From Paraburkholderia kururiensis (GTDB lineage Bacteria; Pseudomonadota; Gammaproteobacteria; Burkholderiales; Burkholderiaceae), in NCBI RefSeq assembly GCF_034424375.1, contig NZ_CP139965.1, positions 1,736,001 to 1,800,000 on the forward strand: DNA of 64,000 nt, in the 5' to 3' direction. How positions within the stretch are numbered: position 1 is the stretch's first letter; each line of letters starts with the position of its first letter. Position numbers and translations under genes: made by a program. Below, piece by piece: positions 8,315-17,544 of the stretch. The notes under the pieces were generated by a model, which saw only the letters and a list, made by a program, of their open reading frames with translations, was not told the DNA's origin and did no database searches.

Positions 8315-9371
8315 ATGCACTGCTCCTGCCATGCCGGCGGCGCACGATTGCCGTCGTCGCAACGACGAACAGGATCAGGACGCCTTCCACACCGTTGACG
8401 TAATAGCTCGAGAGGTTGTCGAGCTGGAACCCGTTGACGATCACGCCGATGAACAGCACCGCGCACAGCGTGCCCGGAATGGTGGGCACGAGCCGGCGCG
8501 AGAACACCACGCCGAGCAAGGCAGCCGCCACGACTGCGAGCAGATTGTCGCCGGCGCCGGGCGAACTGCCGCTCAACAGCGCCGCCGACGCGAGCGCGGC
8601 CAGCGCCGCAGCGATACCGCACAGCACGTAGCTGGCGGCGACATAACGCGCGCTGTGGATGCCGGCCGCCCGTGCGGCGTCGCGATGGGCGCCCACGGCC
8701 GCAAGGCGCAAGCCGAAGGGCGTTTCGTGAACGAGTACCGTGAATGCCGCGCAGGCGAGCAGCAGTGCATACGCGAGATGCGGCACGCCGAAGGGCCCGT
8801 CGCGCAGCAGATACGCGAGCAAAGTGCCGTTCGCCTGGACCGGCGTGTTCTGCGTCAGCACGAGTTCGAAGCCCGCCGCGATGTTCATCGTGGTCAGCGT
8901 CGCGAGCAGCGGAACGATGCGTAGCGCGATGACGGCGACCGCGTTCAACGCGCCCACCGTCGCGCCTGTGGCAAGCGTCAACGCGACCGACAGCAGGGCC
9001 GGATACCCGTCGCGCTGCGTGACGGCGAAGACGGCCGCGCACAATCCGAGGTTGGCCGCGACCGAAAGGTCCAGCCCGCCGCGGATCGGGTCCGGGCCGC
9101 CTGCAATCAACACGATCGTGAGGCCGAAGCCGAGCAGCCCGATTACCACCGACTGCTGCAACACGTTGGCGAGATTGGCGACCGTGAGAAACAGCGGCGA
9201 CGTGAGCGCGAATGCCGTAACCACGATGGCGAACGCGAGCAGCGCGCTGCCGCGCAGCCAGAACTGCGGGTCGCGCAGCCTCGCACGAATGCGATGTGCC
9301 CGTCCGGGGCCGATGCCGGGCAACGTGTGCCCATCGGCCAGCGAACGGGTAGGGGAGGACGGCACGTTCAT
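8307..9371 (-). CDS. Ribose-type ABC importer permease 1 (system B)
   Basis: A 354-residue RbsC-family permease. After a 40-residue polar leader it has multiple membrane spans and the motif GFGLTIVLIAGGPDPIRGGLDLSV. Compared with other members this carries an insertion (GPDPIRG) inside the usual GGxDLSVG motif. The start at 9371 overlaps the ATPase stop by 4 bases (ATGA), showing translational coupling. It pairs with the downstream permease at 7337-8314. Confidence 0.9.
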   Translation of the reverse strand: MNVPSSPTRSLADGHTLPGIGPGRAHRIRARLRDPQFWLRGSALLAFAIVVTAFALTSPLFLTVANLANVLQQSVVIGLLGFGLTIVLIAGGPDPIRGGLDLSVAANLGLCAAVFAVTQRDGYPALLSVALTLATGATVGALNAVAVIALRIVPLLATLTTMNIAAGFELVLTQNTPVQANGTLLAYLLRDGPFGVPHLAYALLLACAAFTVLVHETPFGLRLAAVGAHRDAARAAGIHSARYVAASYVLCGIAAALAALASAALLSGSSPGAGDNLLAVVAAALLGVVFSRRLVPTIPGTLCAVLFIGVIVNGFQLDNLSSYYVNGVEGVLILFVVATTAIVRRRHGRSSAYD

Positions 9372-10933
9372 GCCGCCTCCCGTTCTTGCAGGGTCGTCTC
9401 GCGCGCACCGCTTGCCCACGCAAGAACGGTTTGTGTGTCAGTTTCGTGCGAGACGAGTTCCTGCACGATGCGGCCGCGCTTCATGACGAGGATGCGATCG
9501 GTCACGCCCACAAGTTCGATCAGGTCGCTCGAAAACAGCAGGACGCAGGCGCCGTTGCGCACGAGTTCGTCGAGCAGCCGGTAGATTTCCGCCTTCGCGC
9601 CCACGTCGACGCCGACCGTCGGTTCGTCGAGCAGATAGACCGTCGATTCGCGGCTGAGCCAGCGCGCCAGCGCCACCTTCTGCTGGTTGCCGCCGGATAG
9701 CTGCCGTACCGGCGTTTCCGCGCTGTGCGTGCGGATGGCGAGCGCGGCGATGAGTCGTTGCACGAGCTGCGTTTCGCGCTGTCTCGCGAGCAGCCCGAAG
9801 CGGCTGATGCGCGAGAGGCTGGCGAGTGTCGTGTTTTCGCGCACGGAGAGCGAGCCCGCCACGCCGTGCGCGCGCCTGTCTTCGGGCACGAACGCGATGC
9901 CGCTGCGTACCGCGTCGGGTGGGCGGCGTAGTCGCACGGTGCGTCCCGCCACGCTCACGGTGCCCGTCGTGCCGCGCTCGAGGCCGAATAGCGCGCGCAG
10001 CACCGCTTTGCCGCCCGAGCCGAGCAACCCCGTCACGCCGACGATCTGCCCGCGCCGCACCTCGAACGACACGTCTTCGAAACGGCCGGGCGCGCCGAGC
10101 CCGCGCACGTCGAGCGCGACGTCGCCCGGCGTACGCGCCGAGACTGCCGCCGGTGCGATCTGCTGCGCGCCGATCATCGCCTCGACGAGCGATTCCGTGG
10201 GCGTCGTACGCGCATCGACGTGGGCGACGTCGATGCCGTCGCGCAGCACGCTGACCGTATCGCAGATCGACGCGATTTCGTCCAGATAATGCGACACGTA
10301 GAGGATGGTGAGGCCACGCGCGCGCAGCGTGGCGATGGTGTGCAGAAGACGATCCACTTCGCGTGCCACGAGTGCCGCGGTGGGTTCGTCGAATACGAGC
10401 ACCCGCGGTTCGCCCGCGAGTGCCCGCGTGATCTGCACGATCTGTTGCTCGGCTACGGTGAGTTCGCCGATCAGGCGGTCGGGATGCAGGTCGATGCCGA
10501 AGTGCGTATGCAGTGCCTCGCGTGCTTGCCGTTTCAGCCGGCGCGTATCGAGCATGCGCAGCACGCCCGCGGCGCGCGGGCCGAACGCGGGCTCGTGGCC
10601 GAGCGCGAGCGCTTCGGCCACGGTCGAGGTAGGCGGCAGCAGGCGCTCCTGGTGAATGAACGCGATGCCCCTGGGCGCAACGCCCGCGGGCTGCTGCTCG
10701 CCGTGCACGGTGACGGTCCCCGCGTCTGCCGTGTGGATGCCCGCAAGAATCTTGATGAGCGTCGACTTGCCCGCGCCGTTCTGGCCGATCAGGCCATGCA
10801 CGGTGCCTGGAGCCGCCTCGAGCGACGCGCCGCGCAGCGCCGGTACGCCGTCGAAGTGCTTGACGATGCCGCGCAGCGCGAGGGCCGGCGCGTGAGCGGG
10901 CGTGCCGTTCGGCGAGCCCTTCGGCGGGTTCAT
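9368..10933 (-). CDS. Ribose/sugar-type ABC importer, duplicated ATP-binding protein (system B)
   Basis: A 521-residue double ATPase. Domain 1: Walker A GQNGAGKST, a degenerate signature (LTVAEQQIVQITRAL), Walker B VLVFDEP, and the H-loop in YVSHYLDE. Domain 2: the Walker A is degenerate (GLLGSGGKA), as in RbsA/MglA C-terminal halves, while the signature LSGGNQQKVALARW and Walker B VYLLDEP are intact. An AAGGAG precedes the ATG at 10933. It lies 22 bases after the binding-protein gene and overlaps the next permease by 4 bases. Confidence 0.92.
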   Translation of the reverse strand: MNPPKGSPNGTPAHAPALALRGIVKHFDGVPALRGASLEAAPGTVHGLIGQNGAGKSTLIKILAGIHTADAGTVTVHGEQQPAGVAPRGIAFIHQERLLPPTSTVAEALALGHEPAFGPRAAGVLRMLDTRRLKRQAREALHTHFGIDLHPDRLIGELTVAEQQIVQITRALAGEPRVLVFDEPTAALVAREVDRLLHTIATLRARGLTILYVSHYLDEIASICDTVSVLRDGIDVAHVDARTTPTESLVEAMIGAQQIAPAAVSARTPGDVALDVRGLGAPGRFEDVSFEVRRGQIVGVTGLLGSGGKAVLRALFGLERGTTGTVSVAGRTVRLRRPPDAVRSGIAFVPEDRRAHGVAGSLSVRENTTLASLSRISRFGLLARQRETQLVQRLIAALAIRTHSAETPVRQLSGGNQQKVALARWLSRESTVYLLDEPTVGVDVGAKAEIYRLLDELVRNGACVLLFSSDLIELVGVTDRILVMKRGRIVQELVSHETDTQTVLAWASGARETTLQEREAA

Positions 10934-10955
10934 CGCAGTGCTCCTTTTGCAGCGT

Positions 10956-12017
10956 TCATTTCGCGGCGATCTGGCCGAGCGCCTGCTGCAACTGCGCGGC
11001 GTTGTCCTTCGTGACGAGAATGGACGGCACGTAGGTGTACGGCGGCAGGCTGCGATCGCCGGCAAGGTAGCGCGCGACGTTGTCCACCGCGGTCTTGCCG
11101 ATCAGTGCGGGCTGTTGCGCGACCACGGCGGCCGCGCTCGATTTCGGGTCTTTCACGAGCGAAACGACGTCGGGGCTGCCGTCCACCGCGTAGGTCTTGA
11201 TCTCGCTGCGGTGCGCCGCGTCCACGGCCTGCGTGGCGCCCACCTGCGGCACGTCCCACGCGGCCCAGATCGCCGCAATCTGTCCCTTGGGGTATTTCGT
11301 GAGCAACTGGCCGACCTGCGCATACGCGCTCTGTACCGTATTCGGAATTACGTCGCGCAACTCGGGCTCGATGATGTGGACCTTCGGGTAGTACTTGAGC
11401 ACCGCCTTCAACTGGTCGTAGCGGATCGCGCAAACCGGAACGCCGTAGAAGCCGTTGAACACGAGGATGTTGCCTTCGCCGTGGATGTCGTTGACGAGCT
11501 TCAGCGCGAGTTGCTCGCCGATGAAGAAGTTGTCCGAGGTGGTGTCGTTGAGGCTGGAGGGCGACGCGGTGTCGATCGTGAAGAGCGGTATGTTGGCCTG
11601 GCGGATTTTCTGCAGCCACGGCTCCAGCACCGAAGCGGTGCCCAACTGCTCGATGATGGCGTCGGGCTTTTGCGCGATCAGCGTTTGAATCTGCGCAATC
11701 TGGCGGTTGTCGTTGCGGCCGGCGTCGAGCGCGATGGGTGTGCCGCCCAGCCGTTTCACCTCGTCGATCGCGCCCTGGTAGGCCTTCAGATCCCAGTAGT
11801 GGTCCGTGCCGATGGCGGTGATGCCGATGCGCTTGCCTTTGAGCGACGGTATCGCGCTATCGCTGCTTGCGGCGCTTGCGTTGCCCTCGGAATGGGCGGG
11901 CAGTGCGATGACCATCAGGCTCAGCGCGGCGGCGGTGACGAGGCGCACAAGTGGCGCGACGGCGCCACGGGTGCGGCGCGAAGAAGAATAGGGCGAGAAG
12001 CGTGTGCGGTGAATCAT
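10956..12017 (-). CDS. Sugar-type periplasmic binding protein of ABC system B
   Basis: A 353-residue periplasmic binding protein of the ribose-binding (Peripla_BP_4) fold. A signal peptide spans about residues 1-43, with a basic stretch, LVRLVTAAALSLMVIALPAHS and cleavage near AHS. The mature protein starts with KGKRIGITAIGTDHYWDLKAYQGA. The start ATG at 12017 is the most plausible; an upstream in-frame ATG at 12110 would give an unusually long leader. It is first gene of the system B operon and diverges from the sfnB-like gene. Ligand unknown; the context points to an organosulfur compound. Confidence 0.88.
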   Translation of the reverse strand: MIHRTRFSPYSSSRRTRGAVAPLVRLVTAAALSLMVIALPAHSEGNASAASSDSAIPSLKGKRIGITAIGTDHYWDLKAYQGAIDEVKRLGGTPIALDAGRNDNRQIAQIQTLIAQKPDAIIEQLGTASVLEPWLQKIRQANIPLFTIDTASPSSLNDTTSDNFFIGEQLALKLVNDIHGEGNILVFNGFYGVPVCAIRYDQLKAVLKYYPKVHIIEPELRDVIPNTVQSAYAQVGQLLTKYPKGQIAAIWAAWDVPQVGATQAVDAAHRSEIKTYAVDGSPDVVSLVKDPKSSAAAVVAQQPALIGKTAVDNVARYLAGDRSLPPYTYVPSILVTKDNAAQLQQALGQIAAK

Positions 12018-12140
12018 GTCGTGATGTCGGATGCGAGAGTGAAAGGCCACAGAGAAGGAATGCGCAATCCGGAACGACTCTACGCAACGATCCGCCGCGA
12101 TTGAAACCAACGATTGACGCTATCGATATGCAAACTCCGA

Positions 12141-12154
12141 CGATTTGCAAATCG
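12141..12154. promoter_or_regulatory. Perfect 14-bp palindrome in the divergent promoter region
   Basis: CGATTTGCAAATCG equals its own reverse complement and lies between the two divergent organosulfur operons. A related half-site (GATATGCAAAC) is about 15 bases to the left. It is a plausible operator for a trans-acting sulfur regulator, since no regulator gene is encoded in the island. Confidence 0.5.
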
Positions 12155-12200
12155 GCTGCGGTGAAAACGATCATTGGCTATCCGAAGGAATAACGATGTT

Positions 12201-12216
12201 CCAAACCTTCGTTTGG
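12201..12216. promoter_or_regulatory. CCAAAC-CTTC-GTTTGG inverted repeat before the sfnB-like gene
   Basis: Perfect 6-bp arms with a CTTC loop, 57 bases upstream of the ATG at 12273. In RNA it would form a short stable tetraloop hairpin in the leader; in DNA it could be a protein site. Confidence 0.4.
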
Positions 12217-12272
12217 GCCGCGAGCGGCGCGCTGATAAATTCTGCGGACACTCATTGCAGCGGAGCCGACCG

Positions 12273-13529
12273 ATGGCAACAATCGACGAAACGGAGGCCT
12301 TGCGCGCGGGCACCGTAGCTGAAGCGGCAAACGGCGCACACGTGATCGGCAGCGACGCGGAAGCGCTGGCCGTTGCGCACGCGCTTGCAGAGCGTCTTGC
12401 GCAAGAGGCTGCGCAACGGGATCGCGAGCGGCGCCTGCCGCATGAGGAAATCGAATGGTTCTCGCAGTCGGGACTGTGGGCTATTACGGTACCGAAGGCG
12501 TACGGCGGAGCCGGGGCGACGTACCAGACGCTGGTCGAGGTCGTGAAAATCGTTGCAGCGGCGGATCCGTCGCTGGGGCAGCTGCCGCAAAATCATTTCG
12601 GCCTGGTCGACGTGATTGCACTCACGGGCACCGATGAACAGAAGCGCCATTTCTTCGGAGAGATTCTCGCGGGCAAGCGCTTCGGCAACGGCTTCTCCGA
12701 AAAGGGCACGAAAAACGTGCTCGACCTGAAGACCCGCGTGACGCGCGACAGGAACGGCGACGACGGCCATTACGTCGTGAACGGCACGAAGTTTTATTCG
12801 ACCGGCGCGCTCTTCGCGCATTACGTGCCCGTGCTGGGGCTCGACGAGGACCGCAAGGGATGGCTTGCGTATATCCCGAAGGGCACGCCGGGCCTCACGG
12901 TGATCGACGACTGGTCGGGCTTCGGCCAGCGCACCACCGCAAGCGGCACGGTGGTGCTCGATAACGTGCGTGTGCCGGCGTCGCACGTGTTTCCCGCGCA
13001 TCGCGTGTCGGACGAGCCGACGCTGAACGGTCCGCTCTCGCAGATCATTCAGGCCGCCATCGATGCGGGCATTGCACACGCGGCGCTCGCCGACACGCTG
13101 CGCTTCGTGCGCGAACGCTCGCGTCCGTGGATCGACAGCAACGTCGAGCGTGCGAGCGAAGACCCGTTGACGGTGCGCGAGGTCGGCCGGCTCCATATCG
13201 ATCTGCATGCGGCCGATGCGCTGCTCGAACGCGCCGCGCGCACGCTCGACGAGATCGCCGCGCAACGTGTCACGACGGAAGACGACGTGGCGCGTGCCTC
13301 GGTCGCGGTGGGCGAGGCCAAAGTGCTCACCACCGAAATCGCGCTGCTCGCGAGCGAAAAGCTGTTCGAACTGGCCGGCACGCAAGCCACGCTCGAAGAG
13401 CATAACCTCGATCGCCACTGGCGCAACGCGCGCACGCACACGCTGCACGATCCGGTGCGCTGGAAATACCACCTCGTCGGCAACTACTACCTCAACGGCG
13501 TGAAGCCCGCGCGGCATCCATGGAATTGA
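12273..13529 (+). CDS. sfnB: SfnB-family sulfur acquisition oxidoreductase (acyl-CoA dehydrogenase fold)
   Basis: A 418-residue flavoprotein of the acyl-CoA dehydrogenase superfamily. The closest kind is SfnB/DszC-like oxidoreductases, used with SfnG to turn dimethyl sulfone or related compounds into usable sulfur. Visible landmarks: the N-terminal helical domain, VPKAYGGAGATYQT, the loop NHFGLVD, GNGFSEKGTKN in the flavin-binding middle domain, and the C-terminal YYLNGVKPARHPWN. It is followed 34 bases later by a flavin monooxygenase, the usual arrangement in sulfur-starvation clusters. The exact substrate is not known. Confidence 0.85.
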   Translation: MATIDETEALRAGTVAEAANGAHVIGSDAEALAVAHALAERLAQEAAQRDRERRLPHEEIEWFSQSGLWAITVPKAYGGAGATYQTLVEVVKIVAAADPSLGQLPQNHFGLVDVIALTGTDEQKRHFFGEILAGKRFGNGFSEKGTKNVLDLKTRVTRDRNGDDGHYVVNGTKFYSTGALFAHYVPVLGLDEDRKGWLAYIPKGTPGLTVIDDWSGFGQRTTASGTVVLDNVRVPASHVFPAHRVSDEPTLNGPLSQIIQAAIDAGIAHAALADTLRFVRERSRPWIDSNVERASEDPLTVREVGRLHIDLHAADALLERAARTLDEIAAQRVTTEDDVARASVAVGEAKVLTTEIALLASEKLFELAGTQATLEEHNLDRHWRNARTHTLHDPVRWKYHLVGNYYLNGVKPARHPWN

Positions 13530-13563
13530 TGCGAGCCGTCGCATCCGCGTGCATGGACAAGAC

Positions 13564-14946
13564 ATGACCAGACAGATTCGCCTTAACGCCTTCGACATGA
13601 ACTGCGTCGGGCATCAGTCGCCTGGCCTCTGGGCGCATCCGCGCGACGCTTCGTGGCGCTATCGCGAACTCGGCTATTGGACGGAACTCGCGCAACTGCT
13701 CGAACGCGGCCTGTTCGACGGCCTTTTCATTGCCGACGTGCTGGGCGTCTACGACGTCTATCAGGGCAGCGGCGAGGCTGCGATTCGCCAGGCCACGCAG
13801 GTGCCGGTGAACGATCCCATCCTGCTCGTTTCCGCGATGGCCCACGTCACGCAGCATCTCGGCTTCGGCGTGACGTGCTCGCTCTCGTACGAACACCCGT
13901 ATCCGTTCGCGCGTCGCATGTCCACGCTCGACCACCTCACTAACGGACGCGTGGGCTGGAACATCGTCACGTCGTACCTCGACAGCGCGGCGCGCAATGT
14001 CGGTCTGCCGTCGCAGGCGAATCACGACGAACGCTACGCGCTGGCGGACGAATACCTCGAAGTCTGCTACAAGCTCTGGGAGTCTTCCTGGGATGACGAT
14101 GCCGTGGTGCGCGATGCCGCGCGGCACGTGTTTACGGAGCCCGCGAAGGTCCATCCCATCGCGCATCGCGGGCGTTTTTTCGACGTGCCGGGCATTCATC
14201 TGTGCGAGCCCTCGCCGCAACGCACGCCGGTGCTCTATCAGGCCGGCGCGTCGAAGCGCGGCAAAGACTTCGCCGCGCAGCACGCCGAATGCATCTTCAT
14301 TGCGGCGCCGTCGCGCGCGGTGCTCAAGGCATTCGTCGCGGACATTCGCGAGCGCGTGAAGCGCTTCGGGCGTGATCCGCACGACGTGCTGATCTTCAAC
14401 CTCCACACCGTGATTACGGGCCGCACCGAAGCCGAAGCGCATGCGAAGCATGCCGACTATCGCCGCTACGCAAGCGACGAAGGGGCGCTTGCGCTGATGT
14501 CGGGATGGACCGGTATCGATCTCTCGAAGTACGACCTCGACGAGCCGCTGCGCTATGTGGAGAGCAACGCCGTGCAGTCGGCGGTGGAAGCGCTGTCGAG
14601 CGCGGACCCCACGCGCGTCTGGACCGTGCGCGAGATCGCGAAGTGGGGCGGCATTGGCGGCCTCGGGCCGCTGACGGTGGGCGACCCGGCGCAGGTGGCA
14701 GACGAATTGCAATCGTGGGTGGAAGAAACCGACGTGGACGGTTTCAACCTCGCCTATGCCCTCACGCACGAGACGTTCAGCGACTTCGTCGAACTCGTCG
14801 TACCTGAGTTGCAGCGCCGTGGCGCCTACAAGACCGAATATGCGCGCGGCACGTTGCGCGAGAAGTTGCACGGCGGCGGCGCACGCCTCGCCGCGCCGCA
14901 TCCGGGGGCCCGCTATCGCTCGGCGCAGGTGGCGCCCGTGGTCTGA
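13564..14946 (+). CDS. FMN-dependent monooxygenase, NtaA/SnaA/DmoA family
   Basis: A 460-residue bacterial-luciferase-like (LLM class) flavin monooxygenase. It begins with IRLNAFDMNCVGHQSPGLWAHP, typical of the NtaA/SnaA/SoxA/DmoA group. It then has GLFIADVLGVYD-like and HLTNGRVGWNIVTS motifs (flavin and substrate pocket) and PVLYQAGASKRGKDFAAQHAE. Members split C-S or C-N bonds with reduced flavin from a partner reductase; DmoA converts dimethyl sulfide to methanethiol. I chose the internal ATG at 13564 because it gives the usual family N-terminus. No flavin reductase gene lies nearby. The methanethiol oxidase downstream makes a thiol-releasing reaction attractive, but that is inference. Confidence 0.87.
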   Translation: MTRQIRLNAFDMNCVGHQSPGLWAHPRDASWRYRELGYWTELAQLLERGLFDGLFIADVLGVYDVYQGSGEAAIRQATQVPVNDPILLVSAMAHVTQHLGFGVTCSLSYEHPYPFARRMSTLDHLTNGRVGWNIVTSYLDSAARNVGLPSQANHDERYALADEYLEVCYKLWESSWDDDAVVRDAARHVFTEPAKVHPIAHRGRFFDVPGIHLCEPSPQRTPVLYQAGASKRGKDFAAQHAECIFIAAPSRAVLKAFVADIRERVKRFGRDPHDVLIFNLHTVITGRTEAEAHAKHADYRRYASDEGALALMSGWTGIDLSKYDLDEPLRYVESNAVQSAVEALSSADPTRVWTVREIAKWGGIGGLGPLTVGDPAQVADELQSWVEETDVDGFNLAYALTHETFSDFVELVVPELQRRGAYKTEYARGTLREKLHGGGARLAAPHPGARYRSAQVAPVV

Positions 14947-14997
14947 GCAGTCGAATGGATCGAACGAAACACGCCGAACAACAAGGGGATTCCGATC

Positions 14998-16080
14998 ATG
15001 GCAAGCGGGCTGGCTCAGCGCGTGGTGCGCAAGACATGGCGTGCGGCAGCAGGGTGGATGGTGGTGGCCGCGGCGCTCGGATGGACGGCCGGCGCGCGTG
15101 CCGCCGGCATTCCCGGGGCACCGCCGCCGTTCGACAAGGGCGGCGTGAAAATCGCGCTCGTCAACTATCTCTCGACGGGCGATTTCTTCCAGGCGTATGA
15201 AGCGGGCGCGCAGAAGCAGGCGAAGGCGCTCGGTATCGACCTGCGCATTTACGACGGGCGCCAGGACGCGGCCGAGCAGCGCGAGCAGATCCAGCAGGCC
15301 ATCAGTCTCGGCGTGGCGGCGATCATCGTGAATCACGGCTTGCCCGAGTCGCTGAAGGACGTGGTGCAGCGCGCGCTCGACAAGGGCATCAAGGTCGTTG
15401 CGTTCGATGTCGATCTGGCCAACCCGAAGGTGCCGCAGATCGAACAGAGCGACCACGATCTGGCCACGCTGCTGCTCGACCAGGCCGTGAAGGACAACGG
15501 CGCGGCGTTTTCCGCGGGCTACGTGTACGTGGCGGGGTTCGCGCCGCTCGACCGGCGGGATGCCGTATGGCGCGCGTTCAAGAGCGCGCATCCCGGCGTG
15601 CAGGAAAAGGCGCGTTGGGGCACGGTGGACAACCCGATCGCGCAGTCGGTCGCGAACCAGGCGGCCGCGGCCTATCGTGCGCATCCGGAGATTCGCGTCG
15701 TGTTCGCGCCATACGACGAGTTCGCACGCGGCGCGAAGCTGGCCGCCGACGAAGCCAATCTCGGCACGAAGCTGCGCATCTACAGTGCCGACATCTCGAC
15801 GGCGGACATCGAAGCCATCCGCGCGCCGAACAGCCCGTGGGTGGCGACCGCCGCGACCAACCCGGCCGTGGTGGGCGCCGTGTCCGTGCGGGCCGCGGCG
15901 CTGCTGGTCGCAGGCGAGGACCCCGGTCATCGCATCGTGGTGAAGCCGACCTTGATCACACGCGACGACCTCGTGAAGAACGACATCCATACCATTGCGG
16001 AGCTGGGCGCCAGGTTCCCCGCCTTTCGCGCGAGCGACGCGGCGAGCGCGGCGTGGATCGGCAAGGCCGGGCGCGACTGA
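14998..16080 (+). CDS. Sugar-type periplasmic binding protein, orphan
   Basis: A 360-residue periplasmic binding protein of the ribose-binding fold. The long twin-basic leader (RVVRKTWR) is followed by a hydrophobic stretch and cleavage near GARA-AGIP. The mature domain starts with GGVKIALVNYLSTGDFFQAYEAGAQ and has the family hinge motif IIVNHG. It lies 51 bases after the monooxygenase, in the same direction. Its own ATPase and permease are absent here. System A (4726-7294) lacks a binding protein, so these two probably work together. It is not closely similar by eye to the system B binding protein. Confidence 0.85.
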   Translation: MASGLAQRVVRKTWRAAAGWMVVAAALGWTAGARAAGIPGAPPPFDKGGVKIALVNYLSTGDFFQAYEAGAQKQAKALGIDLRIYDGRQDAAEQREQIQQAISLGVAAIIVNHGLPESLKDVVQRALDKGIKVVAFDVDLANPKVPQIEQSDHDLATLLLDQAVKDNGAAFSAGYVYVAGFAPLDRRDAVWRAFKSAHPGVQEKARWGTVDNPIAQSVANQAAAAYRAHPEIRVVFAPYDEFARGAKLAADEANLGTKLRIYSADISTADIEAIRAPNSPWVATAATNPAVVGAVSVRAAALLVAGEDPGHRIVVKPTLITRDDLVKNDIHTIAELGARFPAFRASDAASAAWIGKAGRD

Positions 16081-16294
16081 CGGCGTCTTCGCGACAAGGC
16101 GACGAACGCAACGGGCCGTCAGTGCGCGACCATACGCCGCATGAGCCCGCCTCGCCCCGTACGGCGGCCGCAGAAGCCCCGCGGAATATGCATTTTCCAC
16201 ATCGTTAGTAGGGCGCATTACCTGCGGCTGATCTAATGGCTTCCGAACCGCTTCCTCGTGTGGGAGGCGTCCAACATCTTTCGGGGAGCCCCTC

Positions 16295-17422
16295 ATGAGT
16301 CTCGACATATTCTGGTTTTTGCCGACTTCAGGCGATACGCGCTATCTGGGTCAATCGGATTCGGGGCGTGCGCCTTCGAACGCCTACATGCGGCAGATCG
16401 CAGTGGCCGCCGAGGAACTCGGCTACGACGGCCTGCTGATTCCTACCGGCAGCAGTTGCCTCGATCCATGGGTGACGGCGGCGAGCCTCGCGCCCGTCAC
16501 GCGGCGCATCAAGCTGCTTGTCGCGTTGCGCACGTCGCTCGGCAACGTCACGGCTTCCGCGCGGCAAGCCGCCACGCTCGACGAGGCGCTGGGCGGACGT
16601 CTGCTGCTCAATGTCGTGCCCGGCGGCGACGCGACGGAGCTGGCCGCGGACGGCATCTTTCTGGACCACGACGAACGTTATGCCCACGCGGGCGAATTCC
16701 TCACCGTGTGGCGACGGCTGTTCGCGGGCGAGCAGGTGGATTTCGAGGGCAAATACATCCGCGTGGAGAAGGCGAAGAATCACCTCGCGCTCGCGGAGCC
16801 GTCGCGTCCGCCGCTGTTCTTCGGCGGCTCGTCGCCGGCTGCGCACGAGATTGCCGCCGAACACGTCGATACCTACCTGACCTGGGGCGAGCCGCCTCAC
16901 GCCGTGGCGCAGAAGTTTGCGGACGTGCGGGCACGTGCTGCGCGACGCGGAAGGGAGGTGCGCTTCGGCGTGCGGCTACACGTGATCGTGAGAGAGACGA
17001 ACGAGGAAGCATGGGCCGCGGCCGACGCACTCATCAGCAAGCTGAGCGACGAAGACATCCAGCGTGCGCAGCAGAATTTCGCGCGCATGGATTCGGAGGG
17101 CCAGCGACGCATGGCGCAACTGCACGGCGGGCGCCGCGACCGGCTGGAGATCAGCCCGAACCTGTGGGCGGGCGTGGGCCTCGTGCGCGGCGGAGCCGGC
17201 ACCGCGCTGGTGGGCGACCCCGCAACCGTGGCCGCACGGCTCGAGGAATATGCGGCGCTCGGCGCGACGCGTTTCGTGCTCTCGGGCTATCCGCATCTGG
17301 AAGAAGCCTGGCGTTTCGCGGAACTCGTGTTTCCGCTGCTGCCGGGCAAGACGCCGGTGACGACGTCCGGCGGCGTTCAGACCGGCGGCGCATTCGACGT
17401 GCGTGCGGCTTCGGCCTCCTGA
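16295..17422 (+). CDS. ssuD: FMNH2-dependent alkanesulfonate monooxygenase
   Basis: SsuD oxidises C1-C10 alkanesulfonates to aldehyde and sulfite, using reduced FMN in the cytoplasm. The 375-residue protein matches the family length (E. coli 381). It contains DIFWFLPTSGDTRYLG at the N-terminus, GSSCLDPW with Cys55 (the E. coli Cys54 position), LNVVPGGDATELAADG, and the C-terminal SGYPHLEEAWRFAE. No ssuE flavin reductase is visible in the island, so the reductant must come from elsewhere. The gene precedes tauABC, unusual because tauD rather than ssuD usually accompanies that transporter. Confidence 0.93.
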   Translation: MSLDIFWFLPTSGDTRYLGQSDSGRAPSNAYMRQIAVAAEELGYDGLLIPTGSSCLDPWVTAASLAPVTRRIKLLVALRTSLGNVTASARQAATLDEALGGRLLLNVVPGGDATELAADGIFLDHDERYAHAGEFLTVWRRLFAGEQVDFEGKYIRVEKAKNHLALAEPSRPPLFFGGSSPAAHEIAAEHVDTYLTWGEPPHAVAQKFADVRARAARRGREVRFGVRLHVIVRETNEEAWAAADALISKLSDEDIQRAQQNFARMDSEGQRRMAQLHGGRRDRLEISPNLWAGVGLVRGGAGTALVGDPATVAARLEEYAALGATRFVLSGYPHLEEAWRFAELVFPLLPGKTPVTTSGGVQTGGAFDVRAASAS

Positions 17423-17486
17423 CGGGCATCGCGAGCAGCGCCTCGCGGGCTGATTAGCAACTGACAATAAGTTAGAAGCGCCGCGC

Positions 17487-17516
17487 GTGCAGCCGTCCAT
17501 AATCGACGGCCTGCAC
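17487..17516 (+). terminator. Stem-loop between ssuD and tauA (terminator or leader hairpin)
   Basis: GTGCAGCCGTC pairs with GACGG-c-CTGCAC across a 7-base loop, with a single bulged C. A TATTTTT run follows about 7 bases later, then the tauA ribosome site. It could end ssuD transcripts or act as an attenuator for tauABC. Confidence 0.45.
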
Positions 17517-17544
17517 GCCTGTACCTATTTTTCGGAGTGAATGG

